Notes under the pieces: generated by a model | The model's input: only the letters and a program-made list of their open reading frames with translations | Told to the model about the DNA's origin: nothing | Database searches by the model: none | In this document: positions 1-11,459 of the stretch, one piece after another | Numbering within the stretch: the stretch's first letter is position 1 | Layout: each line of letters starts with the position of its first letter | Position numbers and translations under genes: made by a program | DNA from: Quillaja saponaria | Lineage: Eukaryota; Streptophyta; Magnoliopsida; Fabales; Quillajaceae | DNA length: 64,000 nt | NCBI GenBank assembly: GCA_029379385.1 | Contig: CM055609.1 | Span: forward strand, 8,990,001-9,054,000 | Reading direction: 5' to 3'

Positions 1-74
1 ATAAATCTTGAAAAATGTGGATTACACTCTAATCAAACTCGCAACCAAGAAACATTGTCCATAACAAAAAATTG

Positions 75-355
75 AGCCAAATATGAGCCTCACATCCTAA
101 TCCCATATAACACGGATCTCGAAAACATGTGAATTACATTCCATTGGTTTATTGGTGAGATTTGGGATTAGAGACCTCTTTATTGCAAAAATATACACAC
201 ATGATACGATAATTGTATTAATTATTAAACATAAACAAAAGTATCATGTCGTCGAATACAAAAAGTTTATGCTTGGTGAGAAATTGACATTTATATGGTA
301 GTAAATGTGAAAGAGGAAACCATGACGAAGTTTCTTTTTCTTCATAATATGGCCG
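75..355. repeat. Dispersed duplicate, copy 1 (pairs with 11691-12027)
   Basis: A block of about 280 bp beginning at the string agccaaatatgagcctcaca recurs at 11691-12027 with most bases conserved. Both copies keep the same order of landmarks: acacggatct, ttccattggtttattggtga, atatacacacatgatacgat (variant in copy 2), tacaaaaagtttatg, and aaaccatga followed by gaagtttctttt. Copy 2 carries an extra stretch of about 45 bp near 11826-11870. Neither copy encodes a protein. Copy 1 lies upstream of the LRR receptor kinase and copy 2 has no kinase after it, so a decayed segmental duplication of the 5' flank is my inference. Confidence 0.8.
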
Positions 356-1949
356 TAAGTTTACATGAATTTTCTTGCCACTAACCAAACCCACCACGCA
401 ATAAGCAAAAGAAATTGGGAAAGTTTATTTAAGTGGGTCCTCTGTTGAAACTGAGATAAGGAAGTGTGGGTTTCTTTTTTTATTTGCAGTGAGAGAAGAA
501 GACAAAAAGATTGGTAGAGTGAGTAAGGGACAAGGTCTTGGTCAAGATCGAAAAGTATGTTCCAACAAAATTAAATAGTGCAACGTGTCGCGTTCATATT
601 GGAAGCATCAATAAAGCACTAAAAAATATCATAAAAAAAGTTGAGATATATAAAAACAATTTAGTCTTCAATCTCAAAAATACTAATAGAGAGACAGTTC
701 TTTTATTCTACTGTTTGTATTTATTGTGCAGTTCTCGTTAAGCCCAAGGCTATTTGGGTGTTTAGACTCAATTTAGTAAATCCAAGTTCAAAAGTAAATA
801 AATTATTTTTCATTTACAAAAGTCTGCTGCTTGTTATAGCAAATGTTGAATTTCATATCAAATGACACTATTTTTTTCTAATATTATACATATTTTTTAT
901 TTATATAAATTGATAAAGAGTTGTCTCTATCTCATTGTTCACCTAATCAATTTTAAATTTCTACTCGTATTTTATTTTTTGATCAATAATTAATCTCATA
1001 TTAATATTTTTAGTTAATCAATACTAGTTTTAATTAGAAATATTAAGTGTAACGAGACAAAAAATATTTAGACTAAATTTTATTTTTTGTATTTTTAAAT
1101 AAGAGAAAAAACTAAATGAATTGAATTGTAAAATTCAGTTAAAATAAAATAAATTTATTTTTATTTTGTTTCAAACACACTATAAAAAAAAATTAACAGA
1201 AGTCTACTGCTTATTTTTGAGCCATGTTACTATCCTATTTCACCTTAATATAAAGCAATATAGGATGCTGAATTGTTAAAGTATTTCTAAACCAAATTTT
1301 AGTGTAAATTATAAGAATCAAAAGCTTAATTTATTCAAAAATTTGGCGTTCAAGATTTATTGATTTACTAACAGAAGACCTAACTATTGGTCAACTAGTA
1401 AAGGGATAAGGTCTTGGTCAATATCAAAAAGTAGATTCCAATAAAAGGACGGTTGTTAAGTTCAATTTTGTCAAAAGTAAGTTGGAAAAATATTTTTATA
1501 ACCTTTTGAAATTATAGAAAAGATTCACTATTTTTCAATTTTATAAAAAATATCAAATAGTAAGTGAAAAACTTTCTTTTATCTTCTTAAACAATTAAAA
1601 ATATGTATACAGAAAAATAATTATTGTATTAAATAATAAATCGTGAGTAATTAAATGAACAATTTAGTTAGTCTTAAAACAATTAAAATAAATTTTTAAA
1701 AACTAGCACACTATTTATACAAATATATATAATCATTATGGCCAACTTTTCCACAACACTCCTCACTATTTAGACACACCATGACATTTCATCTTTCAGG
1801 GCATCAGTCATGTCTATTGTTGAAAGTTGGGCAGGGACAAAGAGTAGTGGAGTTTTTATGAGTAGTCATGTTCAACTATTACATGATACATTGTATGTCT
1901 TAAGCTCCTCTACAGAGTCAGCTTGTCGTCCCCTCTTTAACTTCAAGCT
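356..1949. other. AT-rich upstream spacer with short duplicated blocks
   Basis: No gene is supported here. Open frames such as 538-741 are short, have no recognisable domain and are compositionally random. The stretch holds a direct repeat of about 50 bp (522-572 and 1396-1447, sharing aaggtcttggtcaa) and a block of about 90 bp at 758-849 that recurs at 6752-6852 on the other side of the receptor kinase (sharing gcttgttatagcaaatgtt). The rest is low-complexity A+T sequence. Confidence 0.6.
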
Positions 1950-1957
1950 TATATATA
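1950..1957 (+). promoter_or_regulatory. TATA box of the LRR receptor kinase
   Basis: TATATATA lies 59 bp upstream of the chosen ATG at 2016, followed by a short leader. This spacing predicts a transcription start near 1980 and a 5' UTR of roughly 35 nt. The call rests on motif and position only. Confidence 0.5.
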
Positions 1958-2015
1958 GAAGCTCGAGGTGTTATGTCTTACGCCACAAATACCATCAAAC
2001 TCAAACCATTCATCC

Positions 2016-5000
2016 ATGATGCAGTTCTTCCTTGTTCCTGCTCTTATTTTATTCCTTCTTCATCAGTCTTCTATTCTTATATTAGTTACAGCAGCTGCAG
2101 TTCACGACATTAAAACAGACCAATCTGTTCTTCTTACTCTCAAAGACCACATCACTCATGACCCAAATAATACCATTCCACAAAATTGGTCTATGAGCAC
2201 CTCCGTTTGCAATTGGGTTGGTATTACTTGTGGTGTACGTCACCTTAGAGTTACTGCCTTGAATCTTTCTTATATGGGTCTTGTTGGGACAATCCCTCCT
2301 CATATAGGAAATTTATCCTTCCTTGCTTATTTAAATCTTGCAAACAACAGTTTTCATGGTTCCTTGCCTAATGAATTGTCTCGTCTTCATCGTTTGCAAA
2401 TAATCAGTCTCCGGCACAACAACTTTGCAGGGGAAGTCCCTCCTTTTTTTAACAACTCATCTTCCCTGAAACTAGTTGATTTAAGAAACAACCAGCTTTC
2501 AGGTCTCCTACCCTCCAACGTCTTCAATGTGCCTTCTCTGCTAGCTGTAGATTTTAGTTTTAACCAATTCTCAGGCTCTGTCCCTTCCACTATTGCGAAT
2601 TTTTCTCTGCTGAAATTGATTAATCTGAGTAAAAACAATCTATCTGGTCAGATCCCCGAGAATATCTTCGATCACCTTCCTAAACTGGAAGAGTTTTATT
2701 TGCCTTACAACCAGTTCTATGGAGAAATTCCATCAAGCTTATTCAATTGCAAGCAGCTGCAAACTCTATCAATGTCTTTTAATAAGTTCACAGGAACAAT
2801 CCCAGCGGAAATTGGGAACTCGACCTTACTTCTAGAGATATATTTGAGCTACAACAATTTACAAGGTAAGATGCGATTAAATCTGCAAAATCGTGAACTA
2901 GTTGAAATGATTGAATATCTGTTTTTCGACTGCCAAGAATTAATATAATTAAACGTAGAAAATTAAGCTCTACATGTTCATAATGGCAGGTACAATACCG
3001 GATGAGATTGGAAAGCTTTCTAATTTAGAAGTTTTGAGTCTTCACTTCAACAATCTGACAGGCGAAATTCCATCTACAATCTTTAATATCTCTAAAGTTG
3101 AAGAAATTTCGTTAACTACAAATCAGCTCACAGGCAGTCTCACGCCAAGCCTAGGCCTTGCAGTTCCAAATCTGAAGTGGCTTTACTTGGATTCAAATTA
3201 TCTTAGTGGACCAATTCCAAGATCTATATCTAATGCAACCAAGCTCATTGATCTAGACTTGATTTACAATTCATTTTCTGGCTATATTCCTGGCACTCTT
3301 GGTGATTTAAGAAACCTTCGGTGGCTCAACCTTGGTGTTAATAATTTGACTTTTGAATCTTCTAGTCATGCAATGAGGACACTTGTTTCCTTAGCAAACT
3401 GCAAATACTTGCAAAAAATAGATTTGTCTGAGAATCCACTAAACTTTGTCCTGCCAACCTCCATAGGGAACTTCTCCGGTTCTCTAAATGATTTTGGACT
3501 TGAGAGTTGCAACATCAAGGGTAGCATTCCTGAGGATATTGGTAACATAAGCGGGCTGATTTACCTCGGCCTATCAGACAATGAAATAACTGGAACTATT
3601 CCAGCTCAAATAGGAAGCTTGCGAGGGATACAAACTTTGGTTCTTGAAAACAATGAGTTACAAGGATACATTCCACAAGAAATCTGTCAAATTCACGGCC
3701 TTTGGGCACTCTCTTTAAGCGGCAACAAGTTTTATGGACCGGTACCTACCTGTTTTGGGAATCTAGAATCATTGAGGCTACTTTCGTTAAGTTCTAACAG
3801 ATTAAATTCAACGTTACCGTCTACATTCTGGGGCCTTCGAGATATATTGTTTCTAAATTTGTCTTCAAATAATTTAACAGGATCTCTCCCACTCTCTATT
3901 GGTAATCTGAAAGTTGTGACAGAGCTGTACTTATCAGACAATCAATTATCAGGTGACATCCCAAGTGGTATTGGAAGTCTTCAAAATTTAGTTAACCTCT
4001 CATTGGCAAGAAATGGGTTTGAAGGACCTATCCCTCAATCTATTGGTGGAATGGTAAGCTTGGAATCTCTTGACTTATCAGAAAATAATCTTTCTGGTGT
4101 TATACCCAAGTCTTTGGAGGCACTTGTATATCTTAAACGATTCAATGTGTCCTTCAATAAGTTACAAGGAGAAATTCCAGATGGTGGACCTTTTAAGAAC
4201 TTCATTGGCGATTCATTCATGAAGAATAAGGCACTATGCGGTGCAACGCGCTTTCAAGTCCTTCCATGTAGAACTGAAGCTTTTGGTAAACCAAGGAAAA
4301 CTACCAATTTTCGGTTGAAATACATCTTACCCGTAGTGTTAGCAACAGTAGCCGCAATACTTATACTAGTATTCACATATGTCCTTGTAAAACACCGGAA
4401 AAAGAATAAGAAACTACCCTCTGAGGAAAACATTCCATCGCTAGCAACATGGAGAAGAATTTCTTACCATGAACTCAGTAGAGCCACTGATGGGTTCAAT
4501 GAAATCAACTTACTAGGTGCAGGTAGTTTTGGTAAGGTATATAAGGGAACACTTACAGATGGGGTGGAAGTTGCTATAAAAGTCTTCAATCTGCAACTGG
4601 AGGAAGCATTTAAGAGTTTTGATACCGAATGTGAAATCTTGAGTAATATCCGCCATCGAAATCTTGTCAAAATAATCAGTAGTTGCAGCAACACTGACTT
4701 CAAAGCATTGGTGTTGAGCTACATGCCTAATGGAAATCTGGAGAAGTGGTTGTACTCTCACAATTATTTTTTAAGCATCGTTCAGAGGTTGAACATAATG
4801 ATAGATGTTGCAGCATCATTAGATTATCTCCATGGTCATTCAACACCTATTGTACATTGTGACTTGAAACCCAGCAATGTACTGTTAGATGAAGACATGG
4901 TAGGACATGTGACTGATTTTGGCATTGCAAAACTCTTGGGTGAAGGAGATACCGTGACCAGCACCATGACCCTAGCTACTATTGGTTATATGGCCCCAGG

Positions 5001-5445
5001 TGATGTAATTTCTAATTCATTTTTGAAATTCATGTTTAATTTCTCATAAATAGTGTTAAAGCACAAGTATGTCATCTTATCTGCAGAGTATGGCTTGGAA
5101 GGAACTGTTTCTAGGCACGGTGATGTTTATAGTTATGGTATTTTACTCATGGAAACATTCACTGGACATAAGCCCACAGATGAAATGTTTCTTGGAGAAC
5201 TAAGCTTGAAGCAATGGGTACAGAGGTCATTTCCTCATGCAATACTTGAGATTGTAGATGACAATTTGTTAAGGGAAGAGAAAGAACATTGTGATATCAA
5301 CAAAGATTGTTTGTCATCTATTATAGGGTTATCTTTGCACTGTTCAGCAGAGGCGCCACAGGACAGGACAAATATGAAAGATGTCTTGGTTGCCCTCAAC
5401 AAGATAAAAAGGAAATTTATGAATGAAGATGTAAGAATAAAGTAA
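2016..5445 (+). CDS. LRR receptor-like serine/threonine kinase, subfamily XII (EFR/FLS2/Xa21-like)
   Basis: Three exons, 2016-2865, 2990-4999 and 5087-5445, join in frame to 1072 aa. Both introns are phase 1 and GT-AG (124 and 87 bp). I took the ATG at 2016 rather than 1968 because it begins directly with a hydrophobic signal peptide (MMQFFLVPALILF) and follows the TATA box. Order of parts: signal peptide about 1-28, LRRNT with CNWVGITC near 70, more than 20 LRRs of the LxxLxLxxNxLxGxIP type to about 690, a transmembrane segment at about 727-748 followed by basic KHRKKNKK, then the kinase. Kinase landmarks: GAGSFG (about 792), lysine in VAIKVF, HCDLKPSN (about 905), DFG, and GYMAPE across intron 2. 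Cys replaces Arg before the catalytic Asp, so it is a non-RD kinase, the class that includes pattern-recognition receptors EFR and FLS2. The likely role is plasma-membrane perception of a microbial or endogenous peptide; the ligand cannot be inferred. No disabling change is seen. The intron inside the LRR region is unusual for the family as I know it. Confidence 0.93.
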
Positions 5446-5544
5446 TCATGCTTTGCTTTTAGTAGAATTGTTGAAGTAGACGAATTCCAAGACTGTCTCA
5501 TGCATATACATAAAACGTATATCTTTGTCATGAGGATTTATTAT

Positions 5545-6035
5545 TATTTTTAATATTTTGATTGTAAAAATAATATTTCGAAAATCGAATTGAACCAACA
5601 AGTTAAGTCAATTAAACTGTCGCCTGAGTGACAAATCAGACTGGATTGTTTAGAAAAAAATTTTGATTCTTGAATTGGTAAAAACTCATAAAAATTGAAA
5701 AGAATCATATTTTATTTTTAATAAAAAAATTATTATTTGTATTAAGGGTTAGTGAAATATTTGTATTTTATATAAAAATTAGCAAAATAATTATATTTTA
5801 TATTGATATTGCCTATATTATTTTAATACATAAGTTGAAATTTAAATGTTTTGATACATAATCAATCAATCAGTTGTCATATTAATTATATAATATTTTT
5901 AATGTATAATAAAATATACTTATGACACCATCCGGTCTGACCATTAGTGTAAACTTAGTTGAATCAATGACTCAAGATGCAATAAATTTTTCAAATAGAT
6001 CATCGGTCCAGTTTTAAAAACATTAAAAAAAGAGT
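5545..6035. repeat. Degenerate MITE/fold-back-like element
   Basis: The left part contains cgaattgaaccaacaagtt and a stretch reading caaatcagactggattg. The right part contains catccggtctgaccattag and gatcatcggtccagtttt, which read in inverse orientation resemble the left part (gaaccgacaag/agaccgg type words). This inverted relation of the ends around an AT-rich core is typical of small non-autonomous DNA elements. The ends are too diverged to define termini or a target duplication by eye. Confidence 0.35.
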
Positions 6036-6751
6036 AAGAGTTAAGGAACTTGAAAAACAAGAATTTTCTTATACAGGAGAATACAATGATGCAAGCTTTA
6101 GCTAGTAAGTAATGTTTACTTATCCTTCATCAACTCTCACTGTTTCTCTTCAAGTTATTCAAAAAACAACTTTTGAACCAAGGGTTAAAGTTCACTTCTT
6201 CAAATTTATTTGCTTTTTAATAAATCGATATCATATATGATGATTTATGATTTTCTAAATTTAAATTTTTATTTTTTCTCCCTTTTTCAATAGTTCATAT
6301 TTCTTTATATTTTTTAATTTTTATTATGTTCTTTTTTGACTTTTTATTTATGAAAAATTCTAATTTAGTATATTATTCTAATAATTATTTTGAATTGTTA
6401 TAACATATGTGGTCGAAACCTTAAACATTTTTCTTAATAAACTAAAACATGTAATTACAAGTTCTCACTGCAATGCCTGTGAGAAATCTAGGAATACCCA
6501 AAAAAATCTAAAATATGAAGAGATGAGATTTATGCAAATAGAAACCCTATTGTCACAAGGATATATGGGCGGGGATTTGAGTAGGGGGGGAAAGTTTGAT
6601 TCTTGTTGTGTACCCAAAAAGAAATGAAAAAAGATGAAGCTGTTGTATTATGCAGTCCAAAGCCCATATTGGAGTCCATGAAGAAGGGGCCTCCTGAATG
6701 GTTGAGTGTACTCTAATTAAGCTTTGATTAATATAAAGCTCAGACTATATG

Positions 6752-6852
6752 TGTGTTAGGCTCAATTTGGTAAAACTCAAATTCAAAAGTAAATTTTTTT
6801 TTTTTTTTTTTTTTTCACTTACAAAAGTCTACTGCTTGTTATAGCAAATGTT
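6752..6852. repeat. Direct repeat of 758-849
   Basis: It shares ctcaatttggtaaa-like, caaaagtaaat and acttacaaaagtctactgct/gcttgttatagcaaatgtt words with 758-849 in the same order and orientation. A T22 homopolymer sits in the middle of this copy. The pair flanks the LRR receptor kinase. Confidence 0.7.
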
Positions 6853-8069
6853 CATTGTGAATGACTACTGAGTTATATATCCTCCAAAATAACTTTTTCA
6901 TCTAAGCAGTACATAACCTTTTTAGATCCAAATAAGGCTAATAATTTATGCTAAATATCATCTTGATCCCCATATTTATTGAAAAGATTAAAACACAATT
7001 GCAGTCTATACAAGCTGTCTCTATCATATTGACATAATTATTGATGATGGAATGGCTGCAATTATATCTATTTTTAATTGTGACATGCATGATGGCAATT
7101 AGTTTCTTGTATTAATTAATCAATTTGGTGTTATAGGGTCCCCTTCCATCTTAATCTTTTCAAAACTACCAACTTCCCAATCTGATTAATTAGTTACATT
7201 TTCTGGTGGATATTAACGGCGAGTTCACATAAGGTGAGTGAATTGAAATGCTAGTGGGTGACAAACCCAGCCAAAAGTGTGTTTTTTTTTTTCTTTTCTT
7301 GGCAATATAGATAAAGGAGAACAGCTCTTTGAATTAAAAACAATAAGATTTTTTTAAATAATATCATTCGCACAAATATCTTGTTAAGGGATATGAATAA
7401 AGTGAAGAATTGAATATGATTATTTTAACTAAATGTTATAATAATTATTAAATTATCATAAATAAATAATTATTACAATTATCTTGCAGTTTTTGATTAT
7501 TTATGGTGTCTATAAATATAAATTTTCACTATTGTATTAAATAAGTTAAGTTGAGTAATTGAGCTAAGTAATTTATAATTCATGTAATAGTAATATTATT
7601 TCTACTCCCTCACGTGTGTCCTGCTTCTTTCATTTATTTATTTTAGTTTTTCAATTTAATATATCTTTGAGAAAAATAGCACGAACTAATTTATGACAGC
7701 GTATTTGCTATGTCGCTAATATCTCATTTTCATGTAATGAAATTAACATCGGTTCGATATGAGAGTTCAATCGACCAATTGGGTGCATTTTGAAATCCCA
7801 ATCGCAATAGGAGACAACTTAAAAAATAATAAGAATACAAAATTCAAATAGCACTCCAAGTTTAATTTATTTGAAATTTTAATTCTAATATCACCCTGTT
7901 ATAATCTTTATAATCAGATAATGTAAAAATTGAATATACACAATAGTTCAATTTACATTATCAACTAATCAATTTAATTAAATAACACTATAATTAAACA
8001 AGTCATATCTTAGTATATATATATCACGGGTAACCACATATTGACATAGTAACCATAACCTTAAATATC

Positions 8070-11000
8070 TTGCATTTGTTAATTTCATATATTAATTTTA
8101 TATTATTTGTTTGTTCCCTTTTTGTTTTCTTCCCCCTTAAACTGATTTCACTTCTTGAAGATTCAAGATTTTTGTTGGTTCCTCGTCTCCACCGCCCTTC
8201 CTTGTTCTGGAAACGTCTAGGCAGATTTCCTCATTTTCTTCCCCTATTTAGTTTCCTGTTGGACGAAGAGACTCACTCTTGGCAGCAACTTAACTTTCTC
8301 TTCCCTTATAATCGGGATGGTGGTGTCTCTTGCGGTGTAATAGCAGTAGATCCGTGGAGAAAAGCTAGGTGAGGGCATTAGCTAGACAACCAACCGTGCC
8401 CTGTACCTGCCGTCCAGCCATTCTTGGGTTGATTAGCCACCAATTGAACTCCTTTCCTTTCCTTTTAACTATTGGGGCAGCTGCCATAAGACTTGCAGCA
8501 GCTAAGAAGTATGGATGTTTGTTGGGTAGTGTAGATGTGGTGGATGATAGGTAAGACAGCAACTTTGCCTTTATTAAATTTCTCTGTTCTTGCTTTACTT
8601 AATTCTTGTTAACTATGGGATTGATCAGTAAGACAGTTAGGTTATAGAATTCCCCAAGTGGATTGGGTCAACGTTGGTTAAGTTGTAGAGTCTAATTTTG
8701 GGTTTGGCCAAGTATGTGTGTTGTATATCCTTAAATTTTCTATTCTTGTGGAGCTGCCGTAGGAGTGGCTATGTGTGAGAAATTAAGATCAAACTTGAGT
8801 GGAAGTAGGTACGTAGTTAGCTACTGAATTGTTCTAACCTGCCCTGTCCCTGTCTCATGTGCAACGTTTCTTGCTGTTTTTTTGATTCTTACTTGCTTGG
8901 GTGACTGTTGGATTTTTTTTGCTGGCTGGTTGGGTTTAAGTATTGGGGAGGATGGCAGCTTGGAATGAAGGGGGCAGCCGAGACAATCTAGCATCCCTCC
9001 CTTGTAGTAAATGTTTAAGTGGGGGGAAAAACTTTTAATTTAGGCGAGTAATTGGAATTTCATTAGACTAGGTCTTATGATTAATGTGTCACTAATGATT
9101 TTAACATAAGAGGGTAGAGGGTATTGTAATGCATAACTCAAAGTTTGATAATAATAATAATAAGCATATAAGAATTAATTAGGAGGGATGCTTATGTTTG
9201 CGAACTCATGCATATGAATTGAGAGTTAAACATGTTAATGAGGTGTTTGATAAAATTCCTTAAGAGAAACTTAATGTTAGTATATACATAGAAATTGGTT
9301 TACACAGGTTTCATTAATTCGTTAAATAGTTAATTAGGAATCATGAAACTTGAAAATACTAATGCTAACTATAAAATTGGGATTCTTAGAGTTTCCTTAT
9401 AAGAGATTAATTGAATTTGAGTACGAATTTTATGAACGAGAATAAAGAATAGTGGGTTAATGTTGTGATTTAAATATTTAATGAAATTGAGTAGTGAGTA
9501 TAGGCATAAGATGTTTTTGGTGGGTTGAAATATTGAAAGTGAGAGTTGAATGGCTTTTTTAAAGAGATGCAGGGCAGATTTCGTGGATGAAAGAAATTCA
9601 GTATTTCGAGTATTTTTGAGATTGAATTAAATTAAGAGTTCAAAAGAGAAAGTGTAGCTTAAGATCTTGGGATGTTGTCTACAAAATTTCGTAGCTTGGT
9701 TCCAAATATGTTGTGAGTTATAGCCGTTAGACTCCGGCTAGGTCTAGCTGGATTCGTAATGCCCTGTTTTGAGTTCATGTAAGAAATTGAGTAGGTTCAT
9801 GACATATTTTAGAAAAAATTTCTAAATAAGAAAGATAGATATACTTGTCTACTAATAAACCCAATAAACAGAATTGGATTTTGTTTTTTCCTGGAGAAAG
9901 TTATGTTCAATTGACTAAGGTAAGGTCAGAGTTGTCAAAATTCTGCGTGTTGCAGAATTTGATGCAACTTCAAACAATAAACTGTATTGATATACAAATC
10001 TAAAAATTACAAATGATATACCATTATAAAGCTACATGTGTCTAGTATTTTATAAATTTTACGAAACTGGATTTGTAATTTTCTAGAGAAAGATATGACC
10101 GTTAAAGTGAACACTGGTCCAAATCCCAAGTTTGAGCAATTTCAACACTCCTAACTCACCAAGTGCTTTCCATCCTTTCTAATGGTTTCCCCTACTCTAT
10201 GCTTTGTCAAGACACTTAAAATGTTTTTTTTTTATTATTAATCTTATTACTTAAAGTCTAATTCATATTAACTGACATGTAATAACTTAATGAAAAAATT
10301 TACATAAAGAAACTTATATAAATTGATATATAAGCTTAGTAACTAAAAGATTATAACAATAACGTTTATGAACTAAATATTATTCGGGTATATGAATTTT
10401 AGTTCTGAACGCTAACGTGGACCTGATGAGATGTGTGGACGCAAATGTGAGTGCCGAGTGGAATCGGTTACAGGTGAGTGGTTAATTGCTTACTTTTAAG
10501 GGGCTAGATTATTATGTGTGATTATATGTTAATTTAAATATGTGTGATATATGGAAAGTAAGCTAGTGGAGTATTGCAGTAATTTGCTTGAATAATGTTT
10601 GCTTGATATTGGTTACTGTGATTGACATTGATTGTGTTTGATAAGGGCCAACTCGTGAACATTTTCTGGAAAATAATTTCATTTCTGAAATTAAAAGTCC
10701 AGGTGCACCTTGGATACTCTGATTTAAAAGTATGAGAAATGCTGATTCTGATAAGTGTTTTTTTTAAATTGAGTGCTTCAGCTCTGGTGGGATGGATTGT
10801 GTACGGAGATTAATTTGTTAGTGCTGGCGCGTAAATGCCCGGTAGGGGGTGATACTGTTGTGCGGGGCTGGATTACTCGTTGGCCCTTTGGTTGCTTTGT
10901 TTGATATTATTTTTTTTCTGATTGATTTGTGATAGTGTGGATCATGTAAACTGTGACTTTATGTGATTACAATGTATACGTATAACGTGAGTTATAATAT

Positions 11001-11459
11001 GAACAATGTTACATGAATTTAATATATATATATATATTATATGATTGTGTGGGGTGATGCTAGTACCTTTTGGGTACGATTTTTCACTCACAGAGTCCAT
11101 AGGACTCATCCCTCTTGTGAAATTTTTTTTCAGGAATCCAATATAATGGTGTCATTGAGCTTGTTAACCTGCCGACAGAGTACGGCAATGTATTTTCCAG
11201 GATCTTAGACTTGAAGTCAAGGATGAAGGTTTGCAGTCACACTAAAATGGTGGAATGTCTAATTTTGTATACTATGATAGTCTATATATTCGTTCTCGTG
11301 TCGTCGTGTAGAATTAGGAACACATAGGTTGTATTTCGTGGTGTGTTATATAAATTTTCAACAAGTATCATGATTGTTACTTTGTTGTAAAGTCAGGGTT
11401 ACGGAGGTTTGGTTATCCAACTTTCCGGTCAGTCATTCTTCCCATAAGAGGTGTAACAC
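8070..11459 (+). mobile_element. Probable degenerate LTR (solo LTR) of a gypsy-type retrotransposon
   Basis: The stretch is less AT-rich than its surroundings, has no long coding frame, and ends near 11459 with aggtgtaaca, the TG...CA-type terminus seen at the 3' end of many plant gypsy LTRs. It contains two diverged internal repeats of a phrase like ctggattcgtaat / ctggatttgtaattttctagagaaag (about 9750 and 10070) and a pre-terminal block with actcacagagtccatagg. These are features of long non-coding plant LTRs. I could not find a matching second LTR, a primer-binding site or a convincing 5' terminus, so the left boundary is a guess. Small frames at 8070-8562 are probably incidental. A long non-coding transcript unit would be an alternative reading. 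Confidence 0.4.

Larger units (their letters stand above)
5446..8069. other. Gene-poor spacer downstream of the receptor kinase
   Basis: No gene is supported. The spacer contains a degenerate MITE-like stretch (5545-6035), the second copy of the block of about 90 bp (6752-6852) interrupted by a run of 22 T at 6794-6815, and otherwise A+T-rich low-complexity sequence. The frame at 6409-6627 has no recognisable similarity or codon signal. Confidence 0.6.

Noticed and set aside
1968..2015. Upstream ATG at 1968 for the LRR receptor kinase
   Set aside because: It would place 16 polar residues before the signal peptide and lies closer to, or upstream of, the expected transcription start.
8365..8562. 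Open frames on both strands around 8070-8562
   Set aside because: No start context, domain or splice structure; probably part of an LTR-like non-coding block.
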